From an uncultured Bacteroidota bacterium (GTDB lineage Bacteria; Bacteroidota; Bacteroidia; Flavobacteriales; Flavobacteriaceae), in NCBI GenBank assembly GCA_913041125.1, contig CAJWHM010000003.1, forward strand, positions 27,974 through 91,973: 64,000 nucleotides of DNA, written 5' to 3'. Made by a program: the position numbers and the translations under genes. The notes below the pieces were generated by a model. That model was not told the DNA's origin. It did not search any database and worked only from the letters and a program-made list of their open reading frames with translations. Of the stretch, positions 32,846 to 42,931 are shown piece after piece (position 1 is the first letter of the stretch; every line of letters starts with the position of its first letter).

Positions 32846-32855
32846 CTCTTTAATT

Positions 32856-32881
32856 AATCCCGCTTTGTGCGGGATTTTTTT
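32856..32881 (+). terminator. Rho-independent-type hairpin after yajC
   Basis: AATCCCGC-TTTGT-GCGGGATT followed by T tract. Confidence 0.8.
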
Positions 32882-32886
32882 ATAAA

Positions 32887-33912
32887 ATGTATAAATTAAT
32901 AATTAAAAAATTCCTTTTTTTATTCGACCCTGAGTGGGTTCATCACTTTGTTTTTAATCTAATAAAGTACTCCAATTTAATACCTGGAGTAGACAAATTT
33001 TTAAAACATTTTTTTGTTCTAAAAGACAAACGTCTCGAGAGAAAAGTTTTTGGATTGAATTTCACAAATCCTGTAGGATTAGCTGCTGGCTTTGATAAAG
33101 ATGCTAAATTGTATAACGAGTTAACAAATTTTGGTTTTGGTTTTATAGAAATTGGAACGCTAACACCATTACCACAAGATGGGAATCCAAAAAAAAGAAT
33201 GTTTCGTTTAATAAATGATGAAGCAATAATAAATAGAATGGGGTTTAATAATGAGGGAGTTGAAGCTGCTATATCAAGATTAAAAAAAAATAAGGGAATT
33301 TTAATTGGAGGAAATATTGGAAAAAACAAGACAACACCCAATGAAAAAGCTCCTGAAGATTACATATATTGTTATAACGCTTTATATGATTATGTTGATT
33401 ATTTTGTTGTAAATGTCAGTTCACCAAACACTCCTAATCTAAGAGCATTACAGGGGAAAAAACCCTTGACTAATTTGTTGAGTAAAATAAAATTGATAAA
33501 CGAAAAAAAAATTCAGCCTAAACCTATTTTATTAAAAATTTCTCCTGACTTAAACAAGGATGAATTATTAGATATAATTGAAATTGTAAAAAAACTTAAA
33601 ATTGATGGAGTAATTGCTACAAATACAACTTTAAGTAGAGAAGGAATTGACTCTAAAAACAAAAATGAATATGGTGGATTAAGTGGAAGACCCCTGGGAA
33701 AAATGAGTACAGAGGTAATTCGATTTTTAGCAAAAAAGAGTAATTACGCCTTTCCTATAATTGGAGTTGGTGGTATTCATAAACCTGAAGATGCAATTGA
33801 AAAAATTAATGCTGGAGCTTCATTGATTCAATTGTATACAGGTTTTATTTATGAAGGTCCTGGGTTAATAAGAAAAATTAATCGTGCAATATTGAATCAT
33901 GAATCAAAATAG
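32887..33912 (+). CDS. pyrD: Quinone-dependent dihydroorotate dehydrogenase
   Basis: [69 protein letters not shown]. Confidence 0.95.
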   Translation: MYKLIIKKFLFLFDPEWVHHFVFNLIKYSNLIPGVDKFLKHFFVLKDKRLERKVFGLNFTNPVGLAAGFDKDAKLYNELTNFGFGFIEIGTLTPLPQDGNPKKRMFRLINDEAIINRMGFNNEGVEAAISRLKKNKGILIGGNIGKNKTTPNEKAPEDYIYCYNALYDYVDYFVVNVSSPNTPNLRALQGKKPLTNLLSKIKLINEKKIQPKPILLKISPDLNKDELLDIIEIVKKLKIDGVIATNTTLSREGIDSKNKNEYGGLSGRPLGKMSTEVIRFLAKKSNYAFPIIGVGGIHKPEDAIEKINAGASLIQLYTGFIYEGPGLIRKINRAILNHESK

Positions 33913-34985
33913 CTAAAAGATTCGTTGTTTTTTAATGAATTAACAGTTTCGTAGATCAACTTAATAACATTTTCTACATCATCACGGTGTACCATTTCTA
34001 CAGTAGTGTGCATATATCTCAATGGTAACGAAATTAATGCCGATGCTACACCACCATTACTATAGGCGAATGCATCTGTATCAGTACCTGTAAAACGTGA
34101 GGATGCAAGACGTTGAAAGGGAATTTTATTTTTTTCAGCTGTCTCAATAATACGTTCTCTTAAATTATTTTGAACAGCAGGTGCATAAGAAATTACTGGG
34201 CCTTTACCAATTTCGGTGTGACCCTCAGTTTTTTTATTTATCATGGGTGTGGAGGTATCGTGACATACATCTGTAACTATTGCTACATTAGGTTTTATTT
34301 TTTGAGTAATCATCTCCGCACCCCTTAATCCAACTTCTTCTTGAACTGAATTGGTAATATATAGACCAAATGGGAGTTTGATTTTATTTTCAAAAATTAG
34401 TCTAGCTACCTGAGCAATAATAAAGCCTCCTGCTCGGTTATCAATTGCTCTACATAAAAATTTATTTTTATTTAAAATCTTGAATGAATCGGGATAGGTG
34501 ATTACACAGCCAACGTGAATACCCATTTTTTCAACCTCATCTTTATCTTTTGCCCCTACATCAATAAATATATTTTCAAGTTTTGGTACTTCTTCCTTTC
34601 CATTTTTTCGAGTATGAATAGCTGGCCATCCAAAAACACCTTGAACTATACCTTTTTTTGTGTGAATATTCACCCACTTTGATGGTGCAATTTGGTGATC
34701 ACTTCCACCATTTCTAATTACATAGATTAATCCGTTATCTGTTATATAATTTACATACCATGAAATTTCATCTGAATGTCCTTCTATTACAACTTTGTAT
34801 TTTGCATCTGGATTTATAACACCTACTGCAGTTCCATATATATCAGTAATAAATTCATGAACATAAGGTTTTAGATAGTTCATCCAAATTTTTTGGCCTT
34901 CACTCTCGTATCCAGTTGGCGAAGCATTATTCAGATAGTTTTCTAAAAATGTTATTGCTTTTTTATCAAGAATACTCATAAACAA
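33897..34985 (-). CDS. M42 family metallopeptidase (aminopeptidase/endoglucanase-like)
   Basis: [52 protein letters not shown]. Confidence 0.93.
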   Translation of the reverse strand: MFMSILDKKAITFLENYLNNASPTGYESEGQKIWMNYLKPYVHEFITDIYGTAVGVINPDAKYKVVIEGHSDEISWYVNYITDNGLIYVIRNGGSDHQIAPSKWVNIHTKKGIVQGVFGWPAIHTRKNGKEEVPKLENIFIDVGAKDKDEVEKMGIHVGCVITYPDSFKILNKNKFLCRAIDNRAGGFIIAQVARLIFENKIKLPFGLYITNSVQEEVGLRGAEMITQKIKPNVAIVTDVCHDTSTPMINKKTEGHTEIGKGPVISYAPAVQNNLRERIIETAEKNKIPFQRLASSRFTGTDTDAFAYSNGGVASALISLPLRYMHTTVEMVHRDDVENVIKLIYETVNSLKNNESFSYFDS

Positions 34986-35126
34986 TAAGATTAAATTTTA
35001 AGAATGCTAAAAGTAAGAATAATCCTAAAACAACCAACAAGGAGTAAAATATTTGTATTTTTAAAATCCAAAAAATAAAAATAAAAAAATTCTTTATTTA
35101 GGGTTACTGTAAGGTTTTAAAAACTA

Positions 35127-35825
35127 ATGGCTATTAAGTACAATATTTTTTTTATACTGTTAATTTCTCCTTTAATTTCCTTATCCCAGATTGATGATTC
35201 TAAATCTGACAGCACTGAAGACAACTTGTTGTATAAGTTTGAAACTGATTCAATACCTCAGTCTGGAATTAGATTAAAAGAGGTCGTACTTTTTCAACCC
35301 CTTAGATTTAAAAGTATAAATGAATTAAGAGACTATGTTATTTTAAGAAATAGAACACTTCGCGTTTACCCATATGCAAAAACAGCCTCAGATCGTTTAG
35401 ATACCCTAAGTAGTAGGCTTAGAAGTATAAAAAGTAAAAGGGATAAAAAAACATACACTAAAAGAATCGAAAAATTTATTTACGATGAATTTGAAGGAGA
35501 ATTAAAAAAATTATCTAAATCTCAAGGAAGAATTTTAATTAAATTGGTACACAGACAAACCGGAGAAACTACACACTCCCTTGTCAAAGAGCTTAGAAAT
35601 GGATGGAGAGCCTTTGTTTATCAAACTACGGCCTCTTTTTTTAATCTTTCTCTAAAGGATACCTACGATCCTGAAAATATTTATGAAGACTTTTTAATAG
35701 AAGATATTTTACAACGTGCATACGGTGACGGTATTATTGATTTAGATCCAACAGCATTGACATATAAATTAGACTCACTTTATACACTATGGAAGGCTCC
35801 AAAAACTCCCTTATCAGAAGACTGA
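35127..35825 (+). CDS. DUF4294 domain protein (secreted)
   Basis: Signal peptide; LRVYPYAKTASDRLDTL; GRILIKLVHRQTGETTHSLVKELRNGWRAFVYQTTASFFN. Confidence 0.85.
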   Translation: MAIKYNIFFILLISPLISLSQIDDSKSDSTEDNLLYKFETDSIPQSGIRLKEVVLFQPLRFKSINELRDYVILRNRTLRVYPYAKTASDRLDTLSSRLRSIKSKRDKKTYTKRIEKFIYDEFEGELKKLSKSQGRILIKLVHRQTGETTHSLVKELRNGWRAFVYQTTASFFNLSLKDTYDPENIYEDFLIEDILQRAYGDGIIDLDPTALTYKLDSLYTLWKAPKTPLSED

Positions 35826-35851
35826 TATTATTAACTGAACGATTCCAATTA

Positions 35852-36538
35852 TCACAAAAAATATGATAGGGTAAATGCAAAGATGATTGTTAATAATTTT
35901 CTGATATTAAATGAATGACCTTGATTGCTTTCAAAGAGAATTGTAGTAGAGATATGAAGTAACATACCTATAACAATTGAAATTATTTGTAATTGCCATT
36001 TATAATTTAAAGTAAAATAGTCATTAAAAATACTTCCAAGTGGACTCATAATTGCAAAAAGTAGTAGGGAAGATAATTTAATCACAGTTGCAGTATTGTT
36101 TTCCCAAATTAGAATGAAAACTACCATTCCAATTGGGATTTTATGAATAAAAATACCCCAAAGTAGCTCATTTTGATTAGAAAGAGGAAGTCCTTCAAAA
36201 AAAGAATGAATTCCTAAACTTATTAAAAGTAACCATGGTAGTTTAGAATTTTCTTTTAAGTGTGTGTGACCATGTTCAGCACCTTGTGAAACAAATTCTA
36301 AAAGTATCTGAAATAATATCCCACTTATTACCCATGGTCCCGCCATAAAAAAGTTCTGGGAAAAAACTTTTGGTATTAAATGATGAATAGTAATTCCTAA
36401 AATAAATGCACCACTAAATGCAAGAATCAATTTAAAAGCAATTGATTTTTTTAAATGCAAAAAATATACTGATGCCATACCTATTGTTGCTCCGATAAAA
36501 GGAAGCAAATAGGTTAGGTAAGATATTTTAAGTATCAC
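35852..36538 (-). CDS. ZIP family metal transporter
   Basis: Eight-TM-like; LGITIHHLIPKVF; LGIHSFFEGLPL; GIFIHKIPIGMV. Confidence 0.88.
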   Translation of the reverse strand: MILKISYLTYLLPFIGATIGMASVYFLHLKKSIAFKLILAFSGAFILGITIHHLIPKVFSQNFFMAGPWVISGILFQILLEFVSQGAEHGHTHLKENSKLPWLLLISLGIHSFFEGLPLSNQNELLWGIFIHKIPIGMVVFILIWENNTATVIKLSSLLLFAIMSPLGSIFNDYFTLNYKWQLQIISIVIGMLLHISTTILFESNQGHSFNIRKLLTIIFAFTLSYFL

Positions 36539-36596
36539 AAAGTTTGATTTTTATTGGTTGCCAAAATTACAGTATTTTTAATGTCCATAATTAGTC

Positions 36597-37760
36597 ATGA
36601 GAGAAAATTTTAAAATGATAGCCAAGACCTTTTATGGTTTTGAAGATATTCTAGAGAAAGAATTGTTGACTCTCGGCGCTCAAAATGTTATAAAAGGAAA
36701 CCGATATGTTTCTTTTTACGGGGATAAAGGGTTTCTCTACAAGACTAATTTTTCAATTCGTACAGCTTTAAAAATTTTAAAACCTATTCACACTCAAAAA
36801 ATAAAAAGTGAACAATCACTCTATAAACTTTTTTATGAATTCCCCTGGGAGGAATACATTAATATTGACTCAAAGTTTATAATTGATAGTGTAGTAAGTG
36901 GAAAAATATTCACGCATTCGCAATATGTTTCTCAAAAAGCTAAGGATGGACTTGTTGATCAATTTAGAGATCGTTACAATAAGAGACCAAATGTTGACTT
37001 AAATTACCCAGATTTAAGAATTAATCTTCACATACAAAATGATGTATGTACAATTTCTTTAGATAGTTCTGGATCTTCACTACATCATAGAGGTTATAGA
37101 TCAGCAACTAATATTGCACCTATAAATGAAGTACTAGCAGCAGGTTTAATAAAGCTTTCAGGTTGGGATGCAGAAACCGATTTTTTAGATCCTATGTGTG
37201 GCAGTGGGACTTTCTTAATTGAGGCTGCAATGTATGCCTGTAAAATTCCAGCTAATATCAATCGAAAAAGTTTTGCATTTGAAAAATGGAATGATTACGA
37301 TTCAAATCTTTTTAATATTATAAGAGAAAGCCAATTGAAGAAAATTATTAATCCAACAATAAAAATTAAAGGTTCTGATAAAGCACCTTCGGCAATAGAA
37401 AAAACAAAACAAAATCTAAAAAATGCAAATCTTATTGATTTTGTAGAAGTTGAAAGAAATGACTTTTTTCAATTACAAAAAGAAACAGAAAAACCGCTTC
37501 ATGTTTTGACAAACCCACCTTACGGAAAAAGGTTAGAAGGAGAAATAAATGCTATCTACCAATCCATAGGTGATAGTCTTAAACAAAGTTTTCCAAATAC
37601 AAATGCTTGGCTGATTAGTTCAAACATGGAGGCATTAAAACATATAGGATTAAGACCAAGTAGAAAAATAAAGGTATTTAATGGGAAATTAGATTCAAGA
37701 TTATTGTTTTTTCCAATTTATAAGGGTACAAAAAGGGTTCATAAATTAAATAAGAATTAA
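36597..37760 (+). CDS. THUMP-domain class I SAM-dependent RNA methyltransferase (RlmL/Trm14-like)
   Basis: FLDPMCGSGTFLIEAAMYA; VLTNPPYGKRLEGE; LHHRGYRSATNIAPINEVLAAGLI. Confidence 0.92.
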   Translation: MRENFKMIAKTFYGFEDILEKELLTLGAQNVIKGNRYVSFYGDKGFLYKTNFSIRTALKILKPIHTQKIKSEQSLYKLFYEFPWEEYINIDSKFIIDSVVSGKIFTHSQYVSQKAKDGLVDQFRDRYNKRPNVDLNYPDLRINLHIQNDVCTISLDSSGSSLHHRGYRSATNIAPINEVLAAGLIKLSGWDAETDFLDPMCGSGTFLIEAAMYACKIPANINRKSFAFEKWNDYDSNLFNIIRESQLKKIINPTIKIKGSDKAPSAIEKTKQNLKNANLIDFVEVERNDFFQLQKETEKPLHVLTNPPYGKRLEGEINAIYQSIGDSLKQSFPNTNAWLISSNMEALKHIGLRPSRKIKVFNGKLDSRLLFFPIYKGTKRVHKLNKN

Positions 37761-38491
37761 TTATTTTTTTTTGTTAAAAAAGGAATATTGTAAGTGAGTG
37801 TATAATTAAAGCCTCCTCCAAAAACGTTGTCTTCTGTTTTTTTATTAAATCCTGGTATATAAATATTGTCAAAGTTTTCAGGTAATTTATCATTTAATAA
37901 ACGATTTAGTCTTAGACTAACTCCTGTATATACATTTTTCAAAATCTGGACTTTAAAACTAACAACTACTTCAAACCAAAAAGCACTTAAATTAAGCCTC
38001 TCTCCTGTTGCATAGCCATTATTAATTGGGAGATCTGAGCTAGGCCAAAAGCGTGTTCTATCTAATATGGTATAACTATTTAAATAATGTTTGTGTTTGC
38101 TCGAAGCTAGCCGTAAGCCCAGTGTAATATGGTTGTTCATGCCTTCCATATTTTCAAACATATTATAATCAAATCCTAATTTTAAATAGTTACCACTGCT
38201 TGTAAAATTGACTTGCTCTACTTGTTTTTTTGTTTCTAAACTTCCTATTTCCATAGCAACAAATAAATCCTTTCCAATTCTTACATCACCTACGGCTTCA
38301 TATCCTGAAAAATCGTCTGAGATTTGAGAGAGTGTAATTCTATATAAGTCTATACCTAATCTAAAAGATAAAGGAGTTTTTATAATTTCAAGACTATCTT
38401 TAGCAACAGAATTCACCTCATTTTGTCCTGATAAAGGCATAGTACCAAAGAAAATACTAATGTAAAATACCCAAATGTGCAGTTTCTTCAT
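37757..38491 (-). CDS. DUF6048-type secreted/outer-membrane protein
   Basis: Signal peptide, beta-strand rich; paired with the 38457-38954 gene and rlmD, a neighbourhood I recall as common in flavobacteria. Confidence 0.65.
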   Translation of the reverse strand: MKKLHIWVFYISIFFGTMPLSGQNEVNSVAKDSLEIIKTPLSFRLGIDLYRITLSQISDDFSGYEAVGDVRIGKDLFVAMEIGSLETKKQVEQVNFTSSGNYLKLGFDYNMFENMEGMNNHITLGLRLASSKHKHYLNSYTILDRTRFWPSSDLPINNGYATGERLNLSAFWFEVVVSFKVQILKNVYTGVSLRLNRLLNDKLPENFDNIYIPGFNKKTEDNVFGGGFNYTLTYNIPFLTKKNN

Positions 38492-38954
38492 TTGATATAG
38501 TATCTTTTAATATTTTGAAACCATTAATCCAATTATCTCCAGGATTTAAGATTATTGCCGGTTCATTTTCTAAAATAAAATTTGAACGAAAACCACAAGC
38601 AGCATTAATAAACGTATCGAATCTTTGGTAATTAATTTGTATGGTATCGATATTTTCTTCTTCAGAACCTTTATTAATAATAAACTCAAATTGAACATTT
38701 TTTTCTTGAATTTTTAATGGTAATAACAACGAGTCATTACTTCCTCTTCTAAGGACTGGAACATCATTCCCTATTGCTCGAATTGAAAAATTCAAAGGAC
38801 TTTTTCTTACGCTTACATCTTTAGTGTCAAGAAACAAAAGAATAAGATCCGGACTTTCAATAACACTCTCAATACAAATATCGTCTCTTTCACATTTTAG
38901 ATGGGTGATGCATGTTAAAGGAATAAATAAAAAAAATAATCTAATATTTTTCAT
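38457..38954 (-). CDS. DUF6452-type lipoprotein
   Basis: N-terminal signal with cysteine region; RDDICIES...TPDLILLFLD-like; AACGFRSNFILEN. Confidence 0.65.
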   Translation of the reverse strand: MKNIRLFFLFIPLTCITHLKCERDDICIESVIESPDLILLFLDTKDVSVRKSPLNFSIRAIGNDVPVLRRGSNDSLLLPLKIQEKNVQFEFIINKGSEEENIDTIQINYQRFDTFINAACGFRSNFILENEPAIILNPGDNWINGFKILKDTISNEETAHLGILH

Positions 38955-40365
38955 TCAAATTTTTGTGATATAAAAGTACAACATTTTCGACATGGGGAGT
39001 TTGTGGAAACATATCTATTGCTTGACTTTTTATTACAAAATATTTTTCCTTTAGGTGGATTATGTCTCTGGCTTGAGTAGAACTATTACAACTAACATAA
39101 ACTATTCTATTTGGCTCTAATTTTAAAATCTGTTTAATAACATTTGAATGCATTCCACTTCTTGGGGGATCAGTAATCAAAACATCTGCTTTTCCATATT
39201 TTTTTATAAAATCATCATTAAATAAATTTTTTATATCACCGGTTTCAAAAAAAATGTTTTCTACTTTATTATGCTTCGCGTTATCTTTGGCCGCTTCAAT
39301 AGCCTCAGGAACAGATTCAATTCCTATTATTTTTGAGCACAAATTTGCTAGTATCAATGCGATTGTACCAGTGCCAGTATATAAGTCATAAACAATTTCG
39401 TGAGATTTTATAGATGCAAAATCTTTCACAATGGAATAGAGTACTTTAGCTTGTTCAGGGTTAGTTTGAAAAAATGATTTAGCTGTAATTTTAAATTTCA
39501 ATTTTCCTATATATTCAGTTATAAATTTTTCACCCTTAAAAACATTGATTTTTTGGTCATAAATACTATCATTTGCTTTAGAATTTATACAATAAAGGAG
39601 AGAATTAATTTTTGGAAATTTTGAAAAAATATAGCTTAAAAGAGCTTCTCTCATTTCTTTATCCTCTTTATAGAATTGAACTAAAACCATTAATTCTCCT
39701 TTTATGGTATTTCGAATCATTAAACTCCTAAGCAATCCACTTTGCTTTCTTGGATTAAAAAAATCTAATTTATTTTTTTGAGCAAAATCTTTAATAGTAT
39801 TTCTTATTTCATTTGATGGATTTGCTTGCAAATGACATTTTTCAATATCTACAATTTTATCCCACATCCCTGGTTTGTGAAACCCTAACCCATTACGATC
39901 AATTAATTTATCTTTTAAGATTTCTTCACTTGTTAGCCACCTATTATTTGAAAAAGAAAACTCTAGTTTGTTTCTATAATAGTATTGATTTTTAGAGCCC
40001 ACAATTGGTAAAACATCTTCGATTTTTGTTTTACCTATATGATTCAAGTCATTAAGCACGCTATTTTCTTTAAATTTCAATTGTCCTTCATAGCTAATGT
40101 GCTGTAATTTACAACCACCACATATACCAAAATGTTGACAAATAGGTTGGGTTCTAAAAGCAGATTTTTTTAACCACCTAATGGGTTCTGCTTCGAAATA
40201 TCCTTTTCTTTTTTTAAAAATTTTTACATCAACAATATCTCCTGGGACTGCATTTTTTATAAAACAAATAACTCCTTCATTAGTTTTTGAAACTCCCATT
40301 CCAAGTTTATTGATATCAAATACTTCTAAATCATTTTCAAATAATTCTAAACGTTTTCTTCCCAT
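38941..40365 (-). CDS. rlmD: 23S rRNA (uracil-5-)-methyltransferase, RlmD/TrmA family
   Basis: TRAM domain; CQHFGICGGCKLQHISYEGQL; VYDLYTGTGTIALIL; ITDPPRSGMH; IVYVSCNSSTQARD. Confidence 0.94.
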   Translation of the reverse strand: MGRKRLELFENDLEVFDINKLGMGVSKTNEGVICFIKNAVPGDIVDVKIFKKRKGYFEAEPIRWLKKSAFRTQPICQHFGICGGCKLQHISYEGQLKFKENSVLNDLNHIGKTKIEDVLPIVGSKNQYYYRNKLEFSFSNNRWLTSEEILKDKLIDRNGLGFHKPGMWDKIVDIEKCHLQANPSNEIRNTIKDFAQKNKLDFFNPRKQSGLLRSLMIRNTIKGELMVLVQFYKEDKEMREALLSYIFSKFPKINSLLYCINSKANDSIYDQKINVFKGEKFITEYIGKLKFKITAKSFFQTNPEQAKVLYSIVKDFASIKSHEIVYDLYTGTGTIALILANLCSKIIGIESVPEAIEAAKDNAKHNKVENIFFETGDIKNLFNDDFIKKYGKADVLITDPPRSGMHSNVIKQILKLEPNRIVYVSCNSSTQARDIIHLKEKYFVIKSQAIDMFPQTPHVENVVLLYHKNLNEKY

Positions 40366-40481
40366 ACTACAAAATTAGTAGCTTCTAAAAATTATTCATA
40401 TTGTCATGACTATTTTTGGAATGTTTATTTAGTATTTTTACAATATAAGTTACAATATGTTTTCATTAGTTAAATTTTAAA

Positions 40482-41759
40482 ATGCCGACTTTAACCCAGA
40501 TAGAAAATTTTATTGAGTTAGAGTATAAAAGTGGTGCCCACGATTACCACCCAATTCCTGTTGTAATAGAAAAAGGTGAAGGTGTATATCTCTGGGATAT
40601 TGAAGGTAAAAAATATTATGATTTCCTTTCTGCTTACTCAGCTGTTAGTCAGGGGCATTGCCATCCGCGTTTGATTAAAACTTTACATGACCAGTCTAAT
40701 AAATTAACATTAACATCTAGAGCTTTTCATAATAACAAACTGGGTGTTTACATGAAAGCTATAACAGAATATTTTGGCTTTGAAAGAGTTTTGCCAATGA
40801 ACACTGGAGCTGAAGGAGTTGAAACAGCAATTAAGATTGCACGTAAATGGGGCTATACATCAAAAAAGATACCACCAAATAAAGCTAAACTTATAGTATG
40901 TAAAAATAATTTTCATGGAAGAACAACTACAATAATATCATTTTCAAGTGATGAAGGATCTAAAGAAAATTTTGGTCCTCATACACCTGGGTTTATTGAG
41001 ATCCCTTATAATGATTTAGAATCATTAGAATCAGAATTAAAAAAAAACTCTAATATAGCTGGATTTCTTATAGAACCAATTCAAGGCGAAGCAGGAGTCA
41101 ATACTCCTGATGAATTTTTTTTAAAAAAAGCAAAAGCCTTATGTTCACTATATAATGTCTTATTAATTGCCGACGAAATCCAAACAGGAATTGGAAGAAC
41201 AGGATCACTACTCGCAGTCTGTGGATCTTGTAAATGTAAAGGTCATTGCGAAAGAAAAGAAGACACTTATGTTCGTCCTGATATTCTAATTTTAGGTAAG
41301 GCTTTAGGTGGTGGTATTTATCCCGTTTCGGCTGTTTTGTGTGATTCTAAAATCATGGATGTTATTCAACCTGGTCAACACGGAAGTACATTTGGAGGAA
41401 ACCCGATAGCATGTGCGGTAGCGATAGAAGCTTTAGAGATTATAAAAGATGAAAAACTTGCTCAGAATGCAAGAAAACTTGGAATTCATTTTAAAGAAAG
41501 TTTAAAAAAATATATTAAAAAAAGTAAAATTGTAAAAAGTATTCGTGGAAGAGGTCTACTAAACGCAATTGTAATTAATAATAATAACGAAAATAGTATA
41601 GCTTGGGATATTTGTCTAAAATTTAGAGATAATGGGCTGCTTGCAAAACCAACTCATGGGAATATAATTCGTTTTGCACCCCCTTTAATTATTTCAAAAC
41701 CGCAAATGGATGATTGCATTTCAATAATCATAAATACTCTCAAGTTTTTTGAGAAATAA
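40482..41759 (+). CDS. rocD: Ornithine--oxo-acid aminotransferase
   Basis: GVYLWDIEGKKYYDFLSAYSAVSQGHCHPR; MNTGAEGVETAIKIARKWGY; ADEIQTGIGRTG; HGSTFGGNPIACAVAIEALE. Confidence 0.95.
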   Translation: MPTLTQIENFIELEYKSGAHDYHPIPVVIEKGEGVYLWDIEGKKYYDFLSAYSAVSQGHCHPRLIKTLHDQSNKLTLTSRAFHNNKLGVYMKAITEYFGFERVLPMNTGAEGVETAIKIARKWGYTSKKIPPNKAKLIVCKNNFHGRTTTIISFSSDEGSKENFGPHTPGFIEIPYNDLESLESELKKNSNIAGFLIEPIQGEAGVNTPDEFFLKKAKALCSLYNVLLIADEIQTGIGRTGSLLAVCGSCKCKGHCERKEDTYVRPDILILGKALGGGIYPVSAVLCDSKIMDVIQPGQHGSTFGGNPIACAVAIEALEIIKDEKLAQNARKLGIHFKESLKKYIKKSKIVKSIRGRGLLNAIVINNNNENSIAWDICLKFRDNGLLAKPTHGNIIRFAPPLIISKPQMDDCISIIINTLKFFEK

Positions 41760-41773
41760 AATTGAATTAATTA

Positions 41774-42919
41774 ATGAACGTATATTTTGATAATGCCGCG
41801 ACTACACCTCTAAGAAAAGAGGTTATAAAAACAATTTCTAGAGTTATGGAGGAATGTTTTGGAAATCCTTCTTCAACACATTCTTTTGGTAGAACTGCTA
41901 AGACTTACATTGAAACTGCAAGAAAGGGTATAGCCAGTCTTTTAAATGCTTTACCCCAGGAAATTATTTTCACTTCTGGAGGAACTGAATCAGATAATAT
42001 GATTTTGAGTTGTGCTGTAAAAGATCTTAATGTAAAAACAATAATTTCTTCTCCAATTGAACATCACGCAGTTATACATGCATTAGATGCATTGAAAAAA
42101 AATCAAAAAATTAATGTCAGGTATCTAAAACTAGATGCTCAAGGGAATATAGATTTAAATGACTTGGAAGAATCTTTAAAGATTGATAATTCAAAAAAGT
42201 TAGTCAGTTTAATGCATGTTAATAATGAAATTGGTAACATTTTGAATCTTCACGAGGTAGGTAATCTTTGTCATAATAACAATGCTCTTTTTCACACAGA
42301 TGCAGTCCAGGGCGTAGGACATTATTTATTTGATTTGAAAAATTTACCAGTTGATTTTCTTTCTTCTGCCTCACATAAGTATCATGGTCCAAAAGGGATT
42401 GGATTTTCTTTTGTGAGAAAGAACTCAGGTTTAGAGCCCTTTATATATGGAGGTGCCCAAGAGAGAGGTCTTAGGGCTGGAACAGAGTCAGTTCACAATA
42501 TTGTTGGAATGCATGAAGCGTTGGATATTTCACATAAAAAATTAGAGGTAGAAAAAAAACAAATTTTGTTCCTAAAAAACCACTTCATAAAAGGTTTAAT
42601 TGAAATTTTCCCTAATGTACATTTTAATGGTAATTCTTCAGAAAATAATTTAAGTACTTACACATTATTAAATGTCGCCTTACCTATAGATGAAAAAAAA
42701 GCAAGTTTATTAGATTTTCATCTTGATTTAAAAGGAATAGCTTGCTCAAAAGGTAGCGCCTGTCAATCAGGGAGTAGTCAGGGTTCACATGTTTTAAATC
42801 ATATTCAAAATCAAAAAATAAAGAAAATGTCTTCACTTCGCTTTTCTTTTTCTTCATTTAATAATATTGATGAAGTAGATTATGTTTTGGAAACTCTTAA
42901 GGAATTTGTTACTCAATAA
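41774..42919 (+). CDS. Cysteine desulfurase (NifS/IscS-like)
   Basis: VYFDNAATTPLRKEV; GNPSSTHSFGR; SSASHKYHGPKGIGF; GIACSKGSACQSGSSQGSHVL. Confidence 0.93.
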   Translation: MNVYFDNAATTPLRKEVIKTISRVMEECFGNPSSTHSFGRTAKTYIETARKGIASLLNALPQEIIFTSGGTESDNMILSCAVKDLNVKTIISSPIEHHAVIHALDALKKNQKINVRYLKLDAQGNIDLNDLEESLKIDNSKKLVSLMHVNNEIGNILNLHEVGNLCHNNNALFHTDAVQGVGHYLFDLKNLPVDFLSSASHKYHGPKGIGFSFVRKNSGLEPFIYGGAQERGLRAGTESVHNIVGMHEALDISHKKLEVEKKQILFLKNHFIKGLIEIFPNVHFNGNSSENNLSTYTLLNVALPIDEKKASLLDFHLDLKGIACSKGSACQSGSSQGSHVLNHIQNQKIKKMSSLRFSFSSFNNIDEVDYVLETLKEFVTQ

Positions 42920-42931
42920 TTTTTCTAAGAA

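Noticed and set aside
32943-33341. 132-aa - strand ORF
   Set aside because: Antisense to pyrD; typical shadow ORF
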